From NCBI GenBank assembly GCA_003521845.1, contig DPHB01000018.1, forward strand, positions 17,313-33,896: a stretch of 16,584 nucleotides of DNA. Reading direction: 5' to 3'. The notes under the pieces were generated by a model. The model made no database searches, was not told the DNA's origin, and saw only the letters and a program-made list of their open reading frames with translations. Position 1 is the first letter of the stretch. Every line of letters starts with the position of its first letter. This DNA is from Oceanospirillaceae bacterium (GTDB lineage Bacteria > Pseudomonadota > Gammaproteobacteria > Pseudomonadales > Balneatricaceae). Position numbers and translations under genes: made by a program. Below, piece by piece: positions 5,727 to 13,931 of this stretch.

Positions 5727-7834
5727 TGGATTATCAGCGTGTTGAGTTATTGGCCTGCCTTACCAAGTTGGCTCAGCTGCAACGTGAAAAAGTGGCCAAG
5801 GTGGCTTTGCAAGAAGCGATTGATGGGCTACCCGATGGCGCGGATGCTGTTGCTCAAGTAACGCACATTGCGGCCCACTTGCAGGCTCCTAAGCCGCGTT
5901 TCCTTAATCGTCCTGACGCTACCAAAATGCCGGCTTTACTGTATTCAGATAATGGTCATTGGCACCTGGTGCGTGGTCAAAACAATCAAGGTATGTGGGT
6001 TGTTGAAGTATTTGATGCCCAAACTAGCAATTGGTTAGAACAAACCCAGGAGCAACTTGTTGGGGCTTGTTTAGTTCAGGTGTCAACAGCATCGCCTTTT
6101 GTGGCCACCAAAAGTCCCGTATATAAGTTGGTTCGCAATGAAATCTTATCTCAAAAACGGTTGTTAGGAGAAGCGATTCTCGGCTCTTTAACCATTAATA
6201 TCGTGGCCTTGGCGAGTGCATTTTACACTATGCAGGTGTACGATCGTGTAGTGCCTACGGCAGCGACCCAAACCTTGATGGTGCTGACCATTGGCGTGGC
6301 CGTAGCCATATTGTATGAATGGTTGGTGAAACACTTTAGAGCCCGTTTGTTCGACCGCTTGATTGATGCTGTAGATCAGCGTTTGGCGCGCAGTGTGTAT
6401 ACACGCTTCTTGGCTGTACGTTTGGACCAGTTACCACCTAGTGTCGGTAGCTTAGCCGCTCAAATGAAAGGTTATGAGACGGTTCGCAGTTTTTTAACTA
6501 GTGTCACGAGCCATGTCTTGGTAGATGCACCCTTTGCCTTAATCTATGTTGCCTTAATGTACGTCATTGCTGGCTATTTGGCTTTTATTCCTCTTACATT
6601 TTTTGTCATAGCGGTTATCTTAGGTAGTTATTTCCGCAAACGTATTGATGATTTGTCGGCCAATGTAAATCACGCGGTGAATTTTAAAACTGGCTTGCTG
6701 GTTGAATCTGTTGAAGGAGCAGAAACCATAAAATCAGGCCAAGGCGGTTGGCGTATGCTTTCCCGCTGGATGAATACCACAGATGCTGCACGTGGTTATG
6801 AATTGGAAATGAAACATATTAGTGAGCGTGCCCAGCACATGATTGCGGCTTTTCAACAAACTTCATATGTCGCATTAGTCGCTTCGGGTGCTACTTTAGT
6901 AAGCGCTGGCGAGTTAACCATGGGTAGTTTGATTGCTTGCTCTATACTATCTGGACGTATTTTAGCACCTGTTGCAAGCATACCAAATACTCTCCAACAG
7001 TGGTCTCACACTAAGTCGGCCATCAAATCCCTGGATGCAGTGTGGAACTTGGAAGATGACCACGCCAGTAATGACCACCCTCTGGTGCCTGATAACATAA
7101 AGGGGGCTTATCGTTTTGACGGTGTGGTTAGCCAATATGGTGAAAAGCTAGCCCTGTCTGTTGCCGAATTTAAAATTGCAGCAGGTGAAAAAGTAGGCAT
7201 ACTTGGCCCTGTAGGCTCAGGCAAAACCACCATATTACGACTCCTGTCCGGCATGTATAAGCCGCAACAGGGCCGAGTGTTGTTGGACGATATGGATCTG
7301 TCGCATGTCTCAAAACCTGTGTTGGCCGACCATATGGGGTATTTGCAGCAAGAGGGACGTTTGTTTGCTGGTACGTTGCGGGATAATTTAACGCTGGGCT
7401 TACTAGACCCTGGTGATGAGAAGATATTGCAAGCAGCTAGGCTTACGGGATTATTTGATTCGGTAATTAGTAATCATCCCGAAGGTTTACAACAAACTAT
7501 TCACGAGGGCGGCCAAGGTTTATCTGGTGGTCAGCGCCAACTGGTTAACTTGACGCGAGTATTCCTACGTACTCCCAAAATTTGGTTGTTGGATGAGCCG
7601 ACAGCTTCTATGGATTCGGGTACAGAGCTGAAGGTGAAACAAGCCTTTCAGAAAACTTTGCGTGCCGACGATACATTTGTTTTGGTGACGCATAAACCTG
7701 ACATGCTGCAACTGGTTGATAGAATTGTTGTTATTGCTGGCCAGCAGCTAGTCATGGATGGTCCTAAAGCGGAAGTTTTAGACCGCCTTAGAGCGCCCGT
7801 TCAGACCCAGGTAGAGGCCAATACCCATGGATAA
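5726..7834 (+). CDS. Type I secretion ABC exporter (LapB/PrtD-like) with C39-like domain
   Basis: Inner-membrane ABC transporter of 702 residues that should energise export of a passenger protein straight to the outside. Domains are an N-terminal C39-peptidase-like domain (about 1-130) lacking the catalytic Cys motif, so substrate docking rather than cleavage is expected; a six-helix ABC membrane domain (about 150-430); and a nucleotide-binding domain (about 455-690). ATPase motifs are complete: Walker A GPVGSGKT (494-501), signature LSGGQRQ (599-605), Walker B IWLLDEPT (619-626) and switch His656. A VYDRVVPT stretch in the first membrane region is typical of the LapB/HlyB group. The ATG at 5726 is preceded by AGGAGA 10 bases upstream; a TTG one codon earlier is less likely. 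It overlaps the TolC stop by 1 bp and the HlyD-family gene by 8 bp. Confidence 0.93.
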   Translation: MDYQRVELLACLTKLAQLQREKVAKVALQEAIDGLPDGADAVAQVTHIAAHLQAPKPRFLNRPDATKMPALLYSDNGHWHLVRGQNNQGMWVVEVFDAQTSNWLEQTQEQLVGACLVQVSTASPFVATKSPVYKLVRNEILSQKRLLGEAILGSLTINIVALASAFYTMQVYDRVVPTAATQTLMVLTIGVAVAILYEWLVKHFRARLFDRLIDAVDQRLARSVYTRFLAVRLDQLPPSVGSLAAQMKGYETVRSFLTSVTSHVLVDAPFALIYVALMYVIAGYLAFIPLTFFVIAVILGSYFRKRIDDLSANVNHAVNFKTGLLVESVEGAETIKSGQGGWRMLSRWMNTTDAARGYELEMKHISERAQHMIAAFQQTSYVALVASGATLVSAGELTMGSLIACSILSGRILAPVASIPNTLQQWSHTKSAIKSLDAVWNLEDDHASNDHPLVPDNIKGAYRFDGVVSQYGEKLALSVAEFKIAAGEKVGILGPVGSGKTTILRLLSGMYKPQQGRVLLDDMDLSHVSKPVLADHMGYLQQEGRLFAGTLRDNLTLGLLDPGDEKILQAARLTGLFDSVISNHPEGLQQTIHEGGQGLSGGQRQLVNLTRVFLRTPKIWLLDEPTASMDSGTELKVKQAFQKTLRADDTFVLVTHKPDMLQLVDRIVVIAGQQLVMDGPKAEVLDRLRAPVQTQVEANTHG

Positions 7835-9092
7835 TACTCTTGTAAATCAAAGTGCTCAGCATGACGCTGACAAACCTTACGGCTGGGAATCGCGCAAAAA
7901 CGTCTATGACCTAGTCAATGTTGCGCAGTTTCATGTGCCTGATAGTAAGCAAGGTATGGGGCATAGTGGTGTTTTTTACTTGATGGCGTTTGGCTTAGGG
8001 TTGTTTATCACTTGGGCTGCCGTGTTTGAAATTGATCAGGCAGTACGCGCCCAAGGCAAAGTCATTCCCAGCGCAAGAACGCAAGTTATTCAGGCCGCTG
8101 ATGGAGGGGTGCTAGAAAAGCTCTGGGTGCAAGAAGGCGACAAGGTAAGCAAAGGTCAACAGTTAGCGGTTTTGGAGAAACAACGTGTTAACGCCAACTA
8201 TGAAGAGAGCCGCGCTAAGGTAGCTGGGCTACAAACGGCCTTGATTCGAGCCCAGGCAGAAGGTGCGGAACAAGTTCCTGATTTTAGCAGTAAGGTCGGG
8301 GAGTTTACTGATCTAGTGGCGGTACAGCAACAATTATACACGCAGAACCTGGTGTCTTTAGAGGCCGCAATGCAGGCGCTACAAGGTGCCTTAGATCTGG
8401 CTAACGAAGAGCTGAGTATGAATCAAACCTTGTTTGATACTGGCGATATAAGCCGTTTGGATGTCATGAGAAGTAAGCGTGAAGTTGTTGATTTGAAGGG
8501 ACAAATGGCCAAACTGCGTAATGACTACTTGCAGGGAGCTCGCAAAGAAGCCTCTGACTTAGAAGCTGAGTTGGCAACGGCAAAGTACAAGCTGGAAGAG
8601 CGTAAGAGTGTACTTGATCACACGGTGTTATTGGCGCCTGTTGACGGTGTTGTAAAGTTTCTTAAGGTCACTACGCTGGGCGGTGTTTTGAGATCTGGTG
8701 ATGAGCTCATGCACATATCACCGAGCGACGGTAACGTGGTTGTAGAAATGAAACTTCAGCCCATGGATATTGGTCAGCTGCAACTAGGTTTGCCTGTGAC
8801 CGTGAAGTTAGAAGCCTATGATCCGGCTATTTATGGCGGTATTACAGGTGAATTGGTTTATATTAGTTCTGACACTCTAACCGAGCAGGTTGGGGACCAA
8901 TCGGTGACTCATTATCGTGGGCATGTACGCCTTGATCCACAACACCAACAAACTAATGACAAGATTAAGTTGTCTTTGTTGAAGCAGGGTATGACAGCGA
9001 CAATTGACATTAAAACCGGCACACGGACGGTGCTTGAATTTATTGCCAAGCCTATAGTTAGGGCCTTCTCCGGTGCTTTGATTCAAAAGTAG
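7827..9092 (+). CDS. HlyD/LapC-family membrane fusion protein of the type I secretion system
   Basis: Periplasmic adaptor joining the ABC exporter to the TolC-like channel. The 421-residue protein has a cytoplasmic N-terminus, a single membrane anchor (about 48-68, GVFYLMAFGLGLFITW), and a first half-lipoyl motif, AADGGVLEKLWVQEGDKVSKG (90-110). A long coiled-coil hairpin of Ala/Glu/Leu/Lys-rich helices follows (about 115-255), then the second half-lipoyl (LLAPVDGVVKFLKV) and a C-terminal beta-barrel with LKQGMTATIDIKTG, the usual HlyD-family C-terminal signature. The ATG overlaps the end of the ABC gene by 8 bp and GAGG lies about 9 bases upstream. It is the last gene of the tight three-gene operon; a 140-bp gap separates it from the presumed passenger. 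Confidence 0.93.
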   Translation: MDNTLVNQSAQHDADKPYGWESRKNVYDLVNVAQFHVPDSKQGMGHSGVFYLMAFGLGLFITWAAVFEIDQAVRAQGKVIPSARTQVIQAADGGVLEKLWVQEGDKVSKGQQLAVLEKQRVNANYEESRAKVAGLQTALIRAQAEGAEQVPDFSSKVGEFTDLVAVQQQLYTQNLVSLEAAMQALQGALDLANEELSMNQTLFDTGDISRLDVMRSKREVVDLKGQMAKLRNDYLQGARKEASDLEAELATAKYKLEERKSVLDHTVLLAPVDGVVKFLKVTTLGGVLRSGDELMHISPSDGNVVVEMKLQPMDIGQLQLGLPVTVKLEAYDPAIYGGITGELVYISSDTLTEQVGDQSVTHYRGHVRLDPQHQQTNDKIKLSLLKQGMTATIDIKTGTRTVLEFIAKPIVRAFSGALIQK

Positions 9093-9140
9093 TGTTGTTC
9101 TAGGCAGGTGCTGCGGCATGACTGTGTTGGCTTTTATATG

Positions 9141-9169
9141 TTGAAAATGATAAATAATGCAAATATGAA
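9141..9169 (+). promoter_or_regulatory. Candidate promoter for the BapA-prefix passenger gene
   Basis: TTGAAA (9141-9146) and TATGAA (9164-9169) are spaced 17 bp apart in the AT-rich gap after the HlyD-family gene. A perfect -35 hexamer TTGACA also occurs at 9186-9191, but its best downstream -10 is poor. A separate promoter would let the passenger be expressed differently from the secretion machine. No terminator was seen after the HlyD-family gene, so read-through is also possible. Confidence 0.3.
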
Positions 9170-9232
9170 TATCTAATATATACTTTGACACAAGGGTTAT
9201 ACCAAGCATCTATAAAAGGTCAAAGTCATACT

Positions 9233-11869
9233 ATGTCTGAAGAAAAAATGCCGAGTTTCGAAAATGCGTCAATGAAGTATGTGGTGGATCAACATGGCAA
9301 CCTAGTTCGCAATCTAGATCAGCAGCTAAATTGGGTTAAGGTTGTAAAAGGGCAGCATTACCAGGTTGTCACCAGTGAGTTAGGCACACTTGCCAATGAT
9401 TACTTGGCTTCTCGCATTGGTGATGATCTGGTTGTTGCCTATGCCGATGGTGTGACCTTGGTATTTCTTGACTACTTTAGCATGCCAATTAATGGGGATA
9501 TGCAGTCCGAAGAGAGTACGAGTGTAACTCTAGCTGGGACAAGTGAACCCTATGTAGTGACAGCTGGTGCGGGTATTGATGAAAAAGAGGTATTTCAGGT
9601 GCGCCGTGATGGTGGAGATTTTATGCCACTTTTACCAGAGCCTTCTGCGAGTGAGTCAGCTTTAGCGCAGCTTGTGGAGGGCGGTGATGCCGGTGATATG
9701 GCCCTTGCGGCTGAGTTGGAGGCAAGATCCGAACCCGCTGTAGGCGCTGCGGTTGGTTTATACACCCTGTTAGGTGGTGGTGTGGCTATTGCGGCTGCGG
9801 CAGGAGGGTCTTCTACTTCTGCGACATCAGTTGCCACTGCAGGCACGGACGAAGCAGCCCAAACCCAGGCTTGGCAAAAGGTGCAAACGGGTTTAAATGA
9901 CGAGGATGCTAGTGTTCAATTAACGGCTGATGACATTAATGCGCTAAAACTCAATGGGCTAAATGACTTGCCCAGTCGTAACTTACTTAACAGTTTTTTA
10001 AACAGTGCCGAACCACAACAGGTGGATAGCTATGAGAAGCTAGTGGCCAGTGCTGCGGCGGTAACCAAGTTAGCGGAGCTGGTGGCCAGCCAAGATAGCG
10101 AAAAACCACTGACCTTAGACGATGTGAATAACCTAACGGTTGCCGATATTGATACGCAAAACGAGTTAGATTTCCTGAAAACCGTATTGGCCAGTAAAAG
10201 CCCAATTGATGTCGATTCCATTGCCGAAATTCAAGTGTTAGCGAATGCTGTTGAACAGATCAAAAACGCGCCAGAGGCGGTCACCCGAGCACAATTGGAA
10301 GCCCTTGGTATTGCCGGTATTAATTCGGTCAATTTGGGCAAGGTGAAAGAAAAGGTCGCTGCTATTGGGGCTGATGTTAATTCCCTTGCGGATTTACAAG
10401 CGCAACTCAGTGAGGTGCAAAACACAGTTGCAGGCATCATAGCTGACCTAGTTGCAGCGACTCATGGCGAGCCCTTACTAAAGCTAGACAAATACTCACA
10501 AGCTGGCTTTACTGGTGTTAATGCGAGTAATTTGCAGCTAATTGGTTCGGTGTGGGAGCTGGAAAACCATGGTGCCCCGCAATCTACGGCAAGTGGCCAA
10601 ACGCTGTTGCAGACACAAGCCAGTTGGCTGCAAACATACATTACGGAACTGGCTAAAATCTACCTTATGGTGGGTGAGCCTACATTCAGTGAGAGTGTCA
10701 GCCTTAGTCAGATTCATTATTTTGGTTTGCTGGGTGTTAACGATGACGGTGCTGCCTTATGGAATGCGGTGGTGAAAAATCGACAAGGCCTAGAGCCACT
10801 AGCGGCAAACCTTATTGATGTACTCAGTGCCGCCCATCAATTGAGTAATTTAAGTGGTGCCGGCCCTGAGGTGGAAAACACTCTCACTTTTGACGAGTTT
10901 AAAATTTTGGGCTTTACCAATATTGACTCAGAAGGCAAGGCTGATTTTCTTAGCAATGTATTGAAAAGCAAGGAGTTTGAATTTGCTGACCCTTGGCTTC
11001 AAATACAGAAATTGGACGTGGCCGTTGAGCACTGGTTTAGTTCCAAAACGGGTGTTTCAGATCCTCTTTCGGTTGTGGATTTAGGTCATTTGGGATTGGG
11101 TGCGGGTGTTTATGGTGGCGACTCATATACTGTAACAGAGGATAATCTTGCCGCCGTGCAAGGTGCTGTTGATGTAAATGTAAATGCTAACCCCAATATC
11201 ACTATGGTTGAATTGATCGCTTTCATTGGCACAGCGGCTTGGAATGCAAATAATGCTTTATTGTTTTTAGGAGATAGGGCCGCAGATGACAACGCGGCAA
11301 CCACTGGTTTAACCAATATCAAGCCCCATATGGCTAACTTACAGCTATATAACCCCTTATCTGAAGAGCAGGTGTCCAGCTTTGCTAGCTTATTAAATAC
11401 CACTGATATTGACAAAGTACATGTGGATAGCTGGCAAGAGGTGCAAGCTCTAGGCATAGTTGCCACCATGTTATCAGTAAATTCCGGTGAATCCATTGGC
11501 GATCAAGCCGTTGTTGCTGACCATGTGAAAGTACGACAGAAGCTCATGCTGACGGCCGATGTACTTAGTAAAAAGTCGCTGGACGACATGTTTAATACGG
11601 ATTTGCAAGCTGCAGTGAAGGTGGCTGCTGACAAGGCATTAGATCTAGTCGCCTGGGACCTCGAAGATGGTAGCTTAGCAGAGACGATAGATCAGAGTTT
11701 GTTGCTAAGCTTATCGGAACTGGCCACCTTAGGTATTGAAGATGCCACTACGGGTGCTGACGTGGCAGCATACAACACGGCTTTGGTAGGTCTCGCAAAT
11801 TCCAGCTGGGAAGAAGCCAATTCTTTGCTAAAGCTGGATGCTTTATTTGATCCTGCGGTTGTCATTTAG
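9233..11869 (+). CDS. Putative type I-secreted surface protein with BapA-prefix-like N-terminus and helical repeats
   Basis: An 878-residue protein, probably the passenger of the secretion operon just upstream. Residues about 15-84 look like the BapA-prefix/retention-type domain of large biofilm adhesins, including a GDDLVVAYADG stretch before a hydrophobic VFLDYF. After an acidic linker comes a Gly/Ala hydrophobic segment (about 170-193, LYTLLGGGVAIAAAAGG), placed as in Bap/Lap adhesins. Residues about 227-878 form some nine degenerate, mainly helical repeats of roughly 56-70 residues, pattern LT-x-D-x3-4-LG(I/F)-x-(G/N)(I/V)...D-S-x-x-(E)IQ-L-x-x-AV. I see no RTX nonapeptides, Ig-like domains or enzyme motif. 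The C-terminus ends FDPAVVI, compatible with an acidic/hydrophobic secretion tail. The ATG at 9233 has AAAGG 13 bases upstream; an in-frame TTG at 9185 is less likely. The last 27 bp overlap the convergent EIIC-EAL gene. Function is inferred from context. Confidence 0.75.
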   Translation: MSEEKMPSFENASMKYVVDQHGNLVRNLDQQLNWVKVVKGQHYQVVTSELGTLANDYLASRIGDDLVVAYADGVTLVFLDYFSMPINGDMQSEESTSVTLAGTSEPYVVTAGAGIDEKEVFQVRRDGGDFMPLLPEPSASESALAQLVEGGDAGDMALAAELEARSEPAVGAAVGLYTLLGGGVAIAAAAGGSSTSATSVATAGTDEAAQTQAWQKVQTGLNDEDASVQLTADDINALKLNGLNDLPSRNLLNSFLNSAEPQQVDSYEKLVASAAAVTKLAELVASQDSEKPLTLDDVNNLTVADIDTQNELDFLKTVLASKSPIDVDSIAEIQVLANAVEQIKNAPEAVTRAQLEALGIAGINSVNLGKVKEKVAAIGADVNSLADLQAQLSEVQNTVAGIIADLVAATHGEPLLKLDKYSQAGFTGVNASNLQLIGSVWELENHGAPQSTASGQTLLQTQASWLQTYITELAKIYLMVGEPTFSESVSLSQIHYFGLLGVNDDGAALWNAVVKNRQGLEPLAANLIDVLSAAHQLSNLSGAGPEVENTLTFDEFKILGFTNIDSEGKADFLSNVLKSKEFEFADPWLQIQKLDVAVEHWFSSKTGVSDPLSVVDLGHLGLGAGVYGGDSYTVTEDNLAAVQGAVDVNVNANPNITMVELIAFIGTAAWNANNALLFLGDRAADDNAATTGLTNIKPHMANLQLYNPLSEEQVSSFASLLNTTDIDKVHVDSWQEVQALGIVATMLSVNSGESIGDQAVVADHVKVRQKLMLTADVLSKKSLDDMFNTDLQAAVKVAADKALDLVAWDLEDGSLAETIDQSLLLSLSELATLGIEDATTGADVAAYNTALVGLANSSWEEANSLLKLDALFDPAVVI
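9913..11866 (+). repeat. About nine degenerate helical repeats within the passenger protein
   Basis: Protein-level repeats begin near 9913, 10107, 10276, 10471, 10681, 10879, 11064, 11341 and 11699; spacing is about 56-70 residues for most and longer for the last two. The clearest pair is repeat 2 (LTLDDVNNLTVADID, then DFLKTVLASK, then EIQVLANAVEQ) against repeat 6 (LTFDEFKILGFTNID, then DFLSNVLKSK, then QIQKLDVAVEH). The DNA copies are diverged, so this is old duplication under protein-level constraint and not a recent tandem array. Boundaries are by eye; repeats 7-9 are the least certain. Confidence 0.55.
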
Positions 11870-13840
11870 GCTGGCGTATTCTAATGCCTCATGCCAGGGC
11901 AGTGCTGCGCTGTAGTACCAGCCTTGTATCAGGTCTACATTGTGGCTGATTGCTAAGTTTAGTTGTGCTGGGTTCTCCACACCTTCTACAATCAGTTGGT
12001 GTCCGAGGTTCTTTACCATGTGGCAGATATTTGAAAATAGAATATTGCCCTGTTCAGATTGAGTAGCGCCGACCATCAAACTGCGATCTAGTTTGATAAA
12101 ACTGACTGTATCAAAGCTTAAACTGGTGAGGTTTGAGTAGCCGCTTCCAAAATCATCAATTCCAATTTCAAAGCCAGCTTGTTTTAAACGGTGTAAATTG
12201 GCTTGTATGGTCTGACTATCTGCCTGGCGGTGCTCCAAAACCTCAAACCCCACAGGCAAACCTTGCATGCTGCTAATGATATGCTCGATGGCTGCGTCAA
12301 TAAGTAGGGTTGTAGGGTTGATGTTGATGCTAATAATGACGTTGTCTGGCAGACTTTCGTTACGCAGCATGGTGGCTAGGGTTTGGATGACCCAAAAATC
12401 CACAGTTGTCGCTAAGCGTGTTGTTTCTAATGCGTCAAGTAGCTCACTCGGTGGAATATTGCCTGTTGTTCCTTGCAGTCGAATAAGTGTTTCAAGTTTT
12501 TCACATTGGCCTGTGTAAGGGTTTACTAGGGGCTGAAAATAAAGTTGCAGGTCATTTTTGTGAAGCAGGTCAAACGCGCTATAGATATGCCATCGAGATT
12601 CTTCTTGGTCTGCCTGGTTACGCCAAAACTGCAAGCGTTCGTGATTTTCTAGGTGGCTGAGCATATTCAGCTTGGTGTAGATGTTGGTGATGGCATTGGG
12701 AATCTGTTGGTGTTGCCCATAGCGCCGCAAAAAAGGTAGGTAGCACAGGGTTCCTAGGATGATTAAAAACACTTGTAATAGAAGCGCGCTAGCATCACCT
12801 CCGGTGACTAGGTAGGCGTTTAAGAATGTAGGGGTTATCCAAGGAATGCTAATATCAACAAAGTGAATGTTTAAGTAGGGCAACAGGCTAGTCGCAATGG
12901 CTAAGTTGATAAAGGGCACGGCTAAAAAGGGTACAATTAGATAACGATTGAAAACGATGGGTAAGCCATAGATGAGTAGTTCGCTGATATTAAACAGAGT
13001 AAACGGTGTAGCTATAGCGGCAAGTTTACGAAACCGTGGTGGCTGCTTGGTTATTAGTAAGGCTAATAACAGGCTTAGGCAAGCACCGCTACCTCCAAAA
13101 ATGATAAAGGTGTCCAATAGTTCTTTGTAGCTTAAGTTGCCCATGTATAGAAGTGCTAGGGAATCACGATTGAACAGCATCTGATGCATGTGGTCACCAT
13201 GGATGCCTATTAACCAAAAAATATGCGACACCAAGAGCTTTAGCCATAAAGCTGGTAAAGGTTGTAGATCTGGTGTGCTAGCCGCTAACCAGCTACCAAA
13301 AATGCTGCCTATATAGGTAATGAACAAAGTGCAAAACAAAGCCATTACCGCGGCTAATAAGGTTGGCCCTAGGTAACGTAGAATACGCAGTGCTTCGCCA
13401 CTCATCATCATATAGCGACTATCTAGACGCTGCCGGACAAATACTAAGCGCATCATGTGTATACTGATCAACGCCGAAGTAAGTGCACTTAAAGGTTGAA
13501 TGTTGGTAATGGCAAAGGGGTTGCCTTGCCACTGTAATAGCACGCTTTCGCTGGCAAATAGCACTAATAAAGACGTGATTATGGCAAGTGGCCTGCTAAC
13601 ACCAAACATGTTGGCAGAGTGGAGGCTAATGGAAAGGCATAAAACTAACGGGAAGCCTTGGGTTAAAGTGATGACTATGTTAGTTAAATAAGGTGTAACT
13701 ACTGTCAGGTTTAGCCATGGTTGGAGCTTTAACAATTGCAGAATGAGGAGGCCTCCCACGCTGAATAGCACGTAGGGCAACATCGCAATAAATGCTTCAC
13801 GTAAGGCTTGGATTTGGTGCTCTAATAAGCGTGTGGGCAA
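11843..13840 (-). CDS. PTS EIIC-type membrane domain fused to an EAL c-di-GMP phosphodiesterase
   Basis: A 665-residue inner-membrane protein. Residues about 15-375 match the EIIC fold of the cellobiose/lactose PTS family: IGIHG (211-215), FGGSGACLSLLLALL (248-262), FNISELLIYGLPIVFN (283-298, with conserved Glu287), and a late IPWITP...VTGGD stretch (332-349). No EIIA or EIIB domain is attached, so it is more likely a sensor than a transporter. Residues about 425-655 are an EAL domain with the key residues kept: E450 (motif ETL instead of EAL), N506, E533, D562 and D563 in IDDFGSGYSN, K583, E619/E622 in VEGVE, and Q639 in QGWYYS. It should therefore hydrolyse c-di-GMP. There is no GGDEF domain. 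The start is TTG, fixed by AAGGAGG five bases upstream. The 3' end overlaps the passenger gene. Confidence 0.9.
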   Translation of the reverse strand: MPTRLLEHQIQALREAFIAMLPYVLFSVGGLLILQLLKLQPWLNLTVVTPYLTNIVITLTQGFPLVLCLSISLHSANMFGVSRPLAIITSLLVLFASESVLLQWQGNPFAITNIQPLSALTSALISIHMMRLVFVRQRLDSRYMMMSGEALRILRYLGPTLLAAVMALFCTLFITYIGSIFGSWLAASTPDLQPLPALWLKLLVSHIFWLIGIHGDHMHQMLFNRDSLALLYMGNLSYKELLDTFIIFGGSGACLSLLLALLITKQPPRFRKLAAIATPFTLFNISELLIYGLPIVFNRYLIVPFLAVPFINLAIATSLLPYLNIHFVDISIPWITPTFLNAYLVTGGDASALLLQVFLIILGTLCYLPFLRRYGQHQQIPNAITNIYTKLNMLSHLENHERLQFWRNQADQEESRWHIYSAFDLLHKNDLQLYFQPLVNPYTGQCEKLETLIRLQGTTGNIPPSELLDALETTRLATTVDFWVIQTLATMLRNESLPDNVIISININPTTLLIDAAIEHIISSMQGLPVGFEVLEHRQADSQTIQANLHRLKQAGFEIGIDDFGSGYSNLTSLSFDTVSFIKLDRSLMVGATQSEQGNILFSNICHMVKNLGHQLIVEGVENPAQLNLAISHNVDLIQGWYYSAALPWHEALEYASLNDNRRIK

Positions 13841-13845
13841 GAATG

Positions 13846-13852
13846 CCTCCTT
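13846..13852 (-). promoter_or_regulatory. Strong Shine-Dalgarno fixing a TTG start
   Basis: AAGGAGG on the minus strand (complement of 13846-13852) lies five bases before the TTG at 13838-13840. The next in-frame ATG is 19 codons further in (near 13783) and has no ribosome site, so the TTG is the better start of the EIIC-EAL gene. The neighbouring gap to cysQ (13841-13931) also holds a perfect 10-bp palindrome, GGCAATTGCC (13905-13914), with no clear terminator. Confidence 0.65.
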
Positions 13853-13931
13853 GGAACTAAAGAAGAGGTTTTACCCTCACACTCAGTAGTCTAGTTCAGT
13901 CGGAGGCAATTGCCAGTTTACTTAGTCTGCT

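Noticed and set aside
9185..9232. TTG-initiated extension of the passenger protein
   Set aside because: The extra 16 residues are outside the BapA-prefix-like domain and overlap a TTGACA promoter-like hexamer; the ATG at 9233 is preferred, though its ribosome site is modest.
11110..11496. 128-residue antisense open frame inside the passenger gene
   Set aside because: It is the longest shadow frame of a Leu/Ala-rich coding sequence, with no domain and no ribosome site; the opposing frame has clear repeats.
13905..13914. GGCAATTGCC as an intrinsic terminator for cysQ
   Set aside because: The palindrome has no loop of suitable size and no following run of T on the transcribed strand; it may be a protein-binding site or chance.
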